A DNA stretch of 64,000 bases, from positions 422 through 64,421 of the forward strand of contig QANT01005788.1 of the NCBI GenBank assembly GCA_003254885.1. The letters are read 5' to 3'. Under the pieces are notes generated by a model. It was given only the letters and a program-made list of their open reading frames with translations. It did no database searches and was not told the origin of the DNA. Both the position numbers and the translations under genes were made by a program. Below, piece after piece: positions 61,495-64,000 of the stretch; position 1 is the first letter of the stretch; each line of letters opens with the position of its first letter. This DNA is from Purshia tridentata. Lineage: Eukaryota > Streptophyta > Magnoliopsida > Rosales > Rosaceae.

Positions 61495-64000
61495 ATGGAG
61501 TTTTGGGGTAATCTCCTCTCTCCTCCCTCCGATAATTGCTTTGTTAGTGCTTTGTTTTCTCACATGCGAGTTATGATGCATTTTCGTTTCTAACACTTTA
61601 AGCCGTTTGGTTGCCGAGAAAACTAGGGTAAATATCAGGACTAGTCTGATTAAATTCAGTGGCGTAATATAATCACAGAAGCACGATACACTGTGCCAAA
61701 ATACAACTGTTTAACTCGGTCGAGATGAGTTTTTGGTTTTTTGTTCTTTTGATTTTCTAAGTGCGAAAAGCGACTAAACACACTTATCTGAAATTTGTAG
61801 CGCTCGACTGCTTGAGTTTAGGTTTGTTTTTATTAATGCTTTGATAAAAGTGTTTTACTGTTTATATTGCTCATTTAGGACGTGATAAGTTTGCTTTCAT
61901 CTGTTTGTTTTCTGAGAAAATAAATGGAAAGAAAAATCTAAGTCTGAGTTACATGTATTATTATTTTGTTTGCTGTAAACATATTCCTCATTTGTTTTTC
62001 AGGTACTGAAATGTTATACTTGGATTTTGTGTGGGATGAATTGCGTTTCTCTTAGTTTTCCTTTATATAAATTGCAATTTTTGTTGTGGAAGTGGTTAAA
62101 ACTGAATTTTTCTTCTGATTTCCAAGTTACGGTAATATTTTGTCTGCTCAATGTGCCTTCAGAGCTTGTAATGCACGTTCATGCTAATTGTTTGTAAATG
62201 TGTGAAATGCAGTTCTAAGTTAAAGATGCTTGGTTAAAAATTAGAATCCATTTATTAAGTTTTGAACCAATTTAATATGCCTGTGGTGAATAATTATGTT
62301 ATATACATCCACATAAATTTTTTTGCATATTTTTCAGATTAATGTTATTCAGCAATCTTGTTGGCTTTTTATCCTCCCCTTTTTGCATTCTAAGAGTTCT
62401 TTAACTAAATTTTTAATCATCATTAAATGTGGTTTACAAGAGTACACAAGCTTTTTGATCATTTCTTTGGTCACTGGTTAATTATCTTCTTAAAGCACAT
62501 GCATAAGAATTTGTTTTGTAGAAAATAGGCTTGTTTATGTGTCTTCTGCATGTTTGGTAGTAAATGCTGTTGTTTTCACCCTTTGATGCCTTGTTTCCGT
62601 TCTGCAAAGTTGTGACACATTTTTTTCTGTTATACATTTTCTGTTATTTTCAATTTTACAATTACTAATTTGTTACCTTAATGTGACTGAATGTCCAGGT
62701 GTTGAGGTAAAAAGTGGACAGTCTGTTGGTGTTGAACCTGGTGAAATGCTCGTGCATCTTTCTCAGGTAACCAGCCAGCTGTATTATTTTATTGCTTCAG
62801 ATTGTTTGCTTTATGTTACTTCTGCTTCTATCGTAATTGCAGCATGGTGTAATTAGTACTTATATAATGCAGGCTTGTCTGGATGAGGTCAAGAAAGGGA
62901 AGGGAGGTGATACTGTTTCACTCTTTGTGAAAACTGGCAATCAGAAGCTTGTTCTTGGAATTCTTTCTTCTGAGAAATTCCCTCAGATATCTTTTGATCT
63001 TGTATTTGAGAAGAAATTTGAGCTATCCCACAACTGGAAAAATGGGAGCGTTTACTTCACCGGATATAAGTCCATGTCTCAAATGGAATATCCTTTTTGT
63101 TAATGTCTTTTCATGTTTGAATGTGTCTTACATCTTTACTAATTCGCGTGGTATTATTGGATTATTTGTTGTTTCCTTGACTGCATTCTCTTTTTTCTTC
63201 ACACATGATGGTTCTGGTGAGTGACTGTTCTAGTGTTTGATTTTAAGTGTATTTGGGTTCTATGTGTATTTCAATCCTTATGCCCTTGACTTTTGCTTGC
63301 TTACAGATGATGAATCAGATTCTGAAGAGGATGTACCACTTACTGTGGTTGATAATGGTAAAGATATGCTAATTGGTTATTGATTACTGGCATCTCAATT
63401 TTTTAAATGTTTGCTTCTTTGATTTATGCTAAAATGTTTATGCAGGAAAACATGCCTTATCGAACAAATCAACGGTGACTATTGAGGGAGTTAAGAAAGA
63501 TGCTAAATCTGAGCAGACGGAAGCTAGTAGTGATGAGGATGAATCTGATGATGAAGAGATTGAGGGTGATCAGGTATTCCTATTTTTCAAAATTCGTTTG
63601 AATACTTTGGGTGACTGAAGTATTTTCCCTTGGGTCTAAAACATCTAGAGTAACTGTAGCTACAGTTTTTGACCATAAAAGGTATATTTTGTAACAATGC
63701 ATGTTTTGTCGTATGTTGACCATGTAAACCATAATTATTCATTGCCCAAATTATAGATGACATTTGGACTTGTGCTCTGTGATGTCTTTGTACTCATTTG
63801 GAAATGTTTCTTAGTCTCTGTGGTTTAGGTGTATTTTATCTGGTGTTCATTGGCAAATCTATACACAAAGCTTTATTTAGGCGTTACTTTGTTGAAATAT
63901 AGATTCTGGGACTAGGCAATATGTATGGGGCTCTAGAGCATGTGTATACTTGTGCTCAGAAATTTCCCAGAATAACTACACAGAACAGAAATTTGACCTT
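61495..64000 (+). CDS. HD2-type histone deacetylase (partial, runs off the window)
   Basis: Exons seen: 61495-61507, 62699-62766, 62873-63087, 63203-63216 (14 nt), 63307-63357, 63446-63573; the gene continues beyond 64000. The N-terminus MEFWG is the HD2 pentapeptide. The nucleoplasmin-like domain follows, with H24 and D69 corresponding to the histidine and aspartate found essential in HD2A, and with LVHLSQACLDE, KLVLGILSS, FELSHNWKNGSVYF. Acidic stretches begin after residue 100 (SDDESDSEEDVP, SSDEDESDDEEIEGD), as in HDT1-4. These nucleolar plant-specific proteins repress transcription and rRNA genes. Whether a C-terminal zinc finger exists, which would separate HDT1/HDT3 from HDT2/HDT4, lies outside the window. 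The third intron (63088-63202) has AT-AC ends and U12 signals, unlike its GT-AG neighbours. Confidence 0.9.
63088..63202 (+). other. U12-type AT-AC intron in the HD2 gene
   Basis: The intron starts ATATCCTTTTT, an exact match to the U12 AT-AC donor. It contains the branch-site sequence TTCCTTGAC at 63173-63181, matching the consensus TTCCTTRAY, and ends TTCAC, 22 nt beyond the branch adenosine. Using these ends, exon 3 (phase 2) joins the 14-nt exon 63203-63216 and the frame continues into the acidic exons. Reading straight through instead meets a stop codon within 12 bases of the donor. Confidence 0.85.

Noticed and set aside
61212-61511. Plus-strand 99-codon frame ahead of the HD2 gene
   Set aside because: It overlaps the TATA box, telo-box and HD2 start codon in another frame and has no recognisable domain.

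Overview
This is nuclear DNA from a flowering plant, and a eudicot is clear. The genes are rich in introns, the spacers are AT-rich, and the proteins closely match Arabidopsis/rosid orthologues. I suspect a woody rosid but cannot name the species. Eight protein-coding genes can be rebuilt exon by exon; seven are complete and one runs off the right edge. No rRNA, tRNA, CRISPR array or recognisable LTR/viral element was seen.

Layout. 335-2234 (+) RPF2, a ribosome-assembly factor. 3559-6114 (-) the heat-stress transcription factor HSFA3. 8108-15184 (-) CTR1, the Raf-like kinase that represses ethylene signalling. 15185-21330 is a spacer holding fold-back elements and a decayed tandem array. 21331-31903 (-) is a ROS1/DEMETER-type 5-methylcytosine DNA glycosylase of 19 coding exons, whose upstream region (31904-34900) is crowded with duplications and small transposons. 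35000-46244 is an 11-kb gene-poor AT-rich stretch with SINEs and MITE-like elements. 46245-51375 (-) FACKEL, the sterol C-14 reductase. 53702-56274 (+) VTE4, gamma-tocopherol methyltransferase. 59129-59899 (+) a small nucleotide-diphospho-sugar transferase-like protein resembling Arabidopsis CDI. 61495 to beyond 64000 (+) an HD2-type plant-specific histone deacetylase.

The genes are ordinary chromosomal neighbours with no shared pathway, although two act on chromatin (ROS1-like, HD2) and two on stress or hormone signalling (HSFA3, CTR1). The most interesting signals are: a textbook U12-type AT-AC intron next to a predicted 14-nt exon in the HD2 gene; a CpG-dense palindrome just inside intron 1 of the DNA demethylase gene, plus a duplicated core promoter and transposon-laden upstream region there; a three-copy tRNA-derived SINE family with intact target-site duplications; a GC-AG intron in FACKEL; and DRE sites on the HSFA3 promoter. 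All exon joins were done by eye from splice signals, reading frame and family alignment; no transcript data were available.
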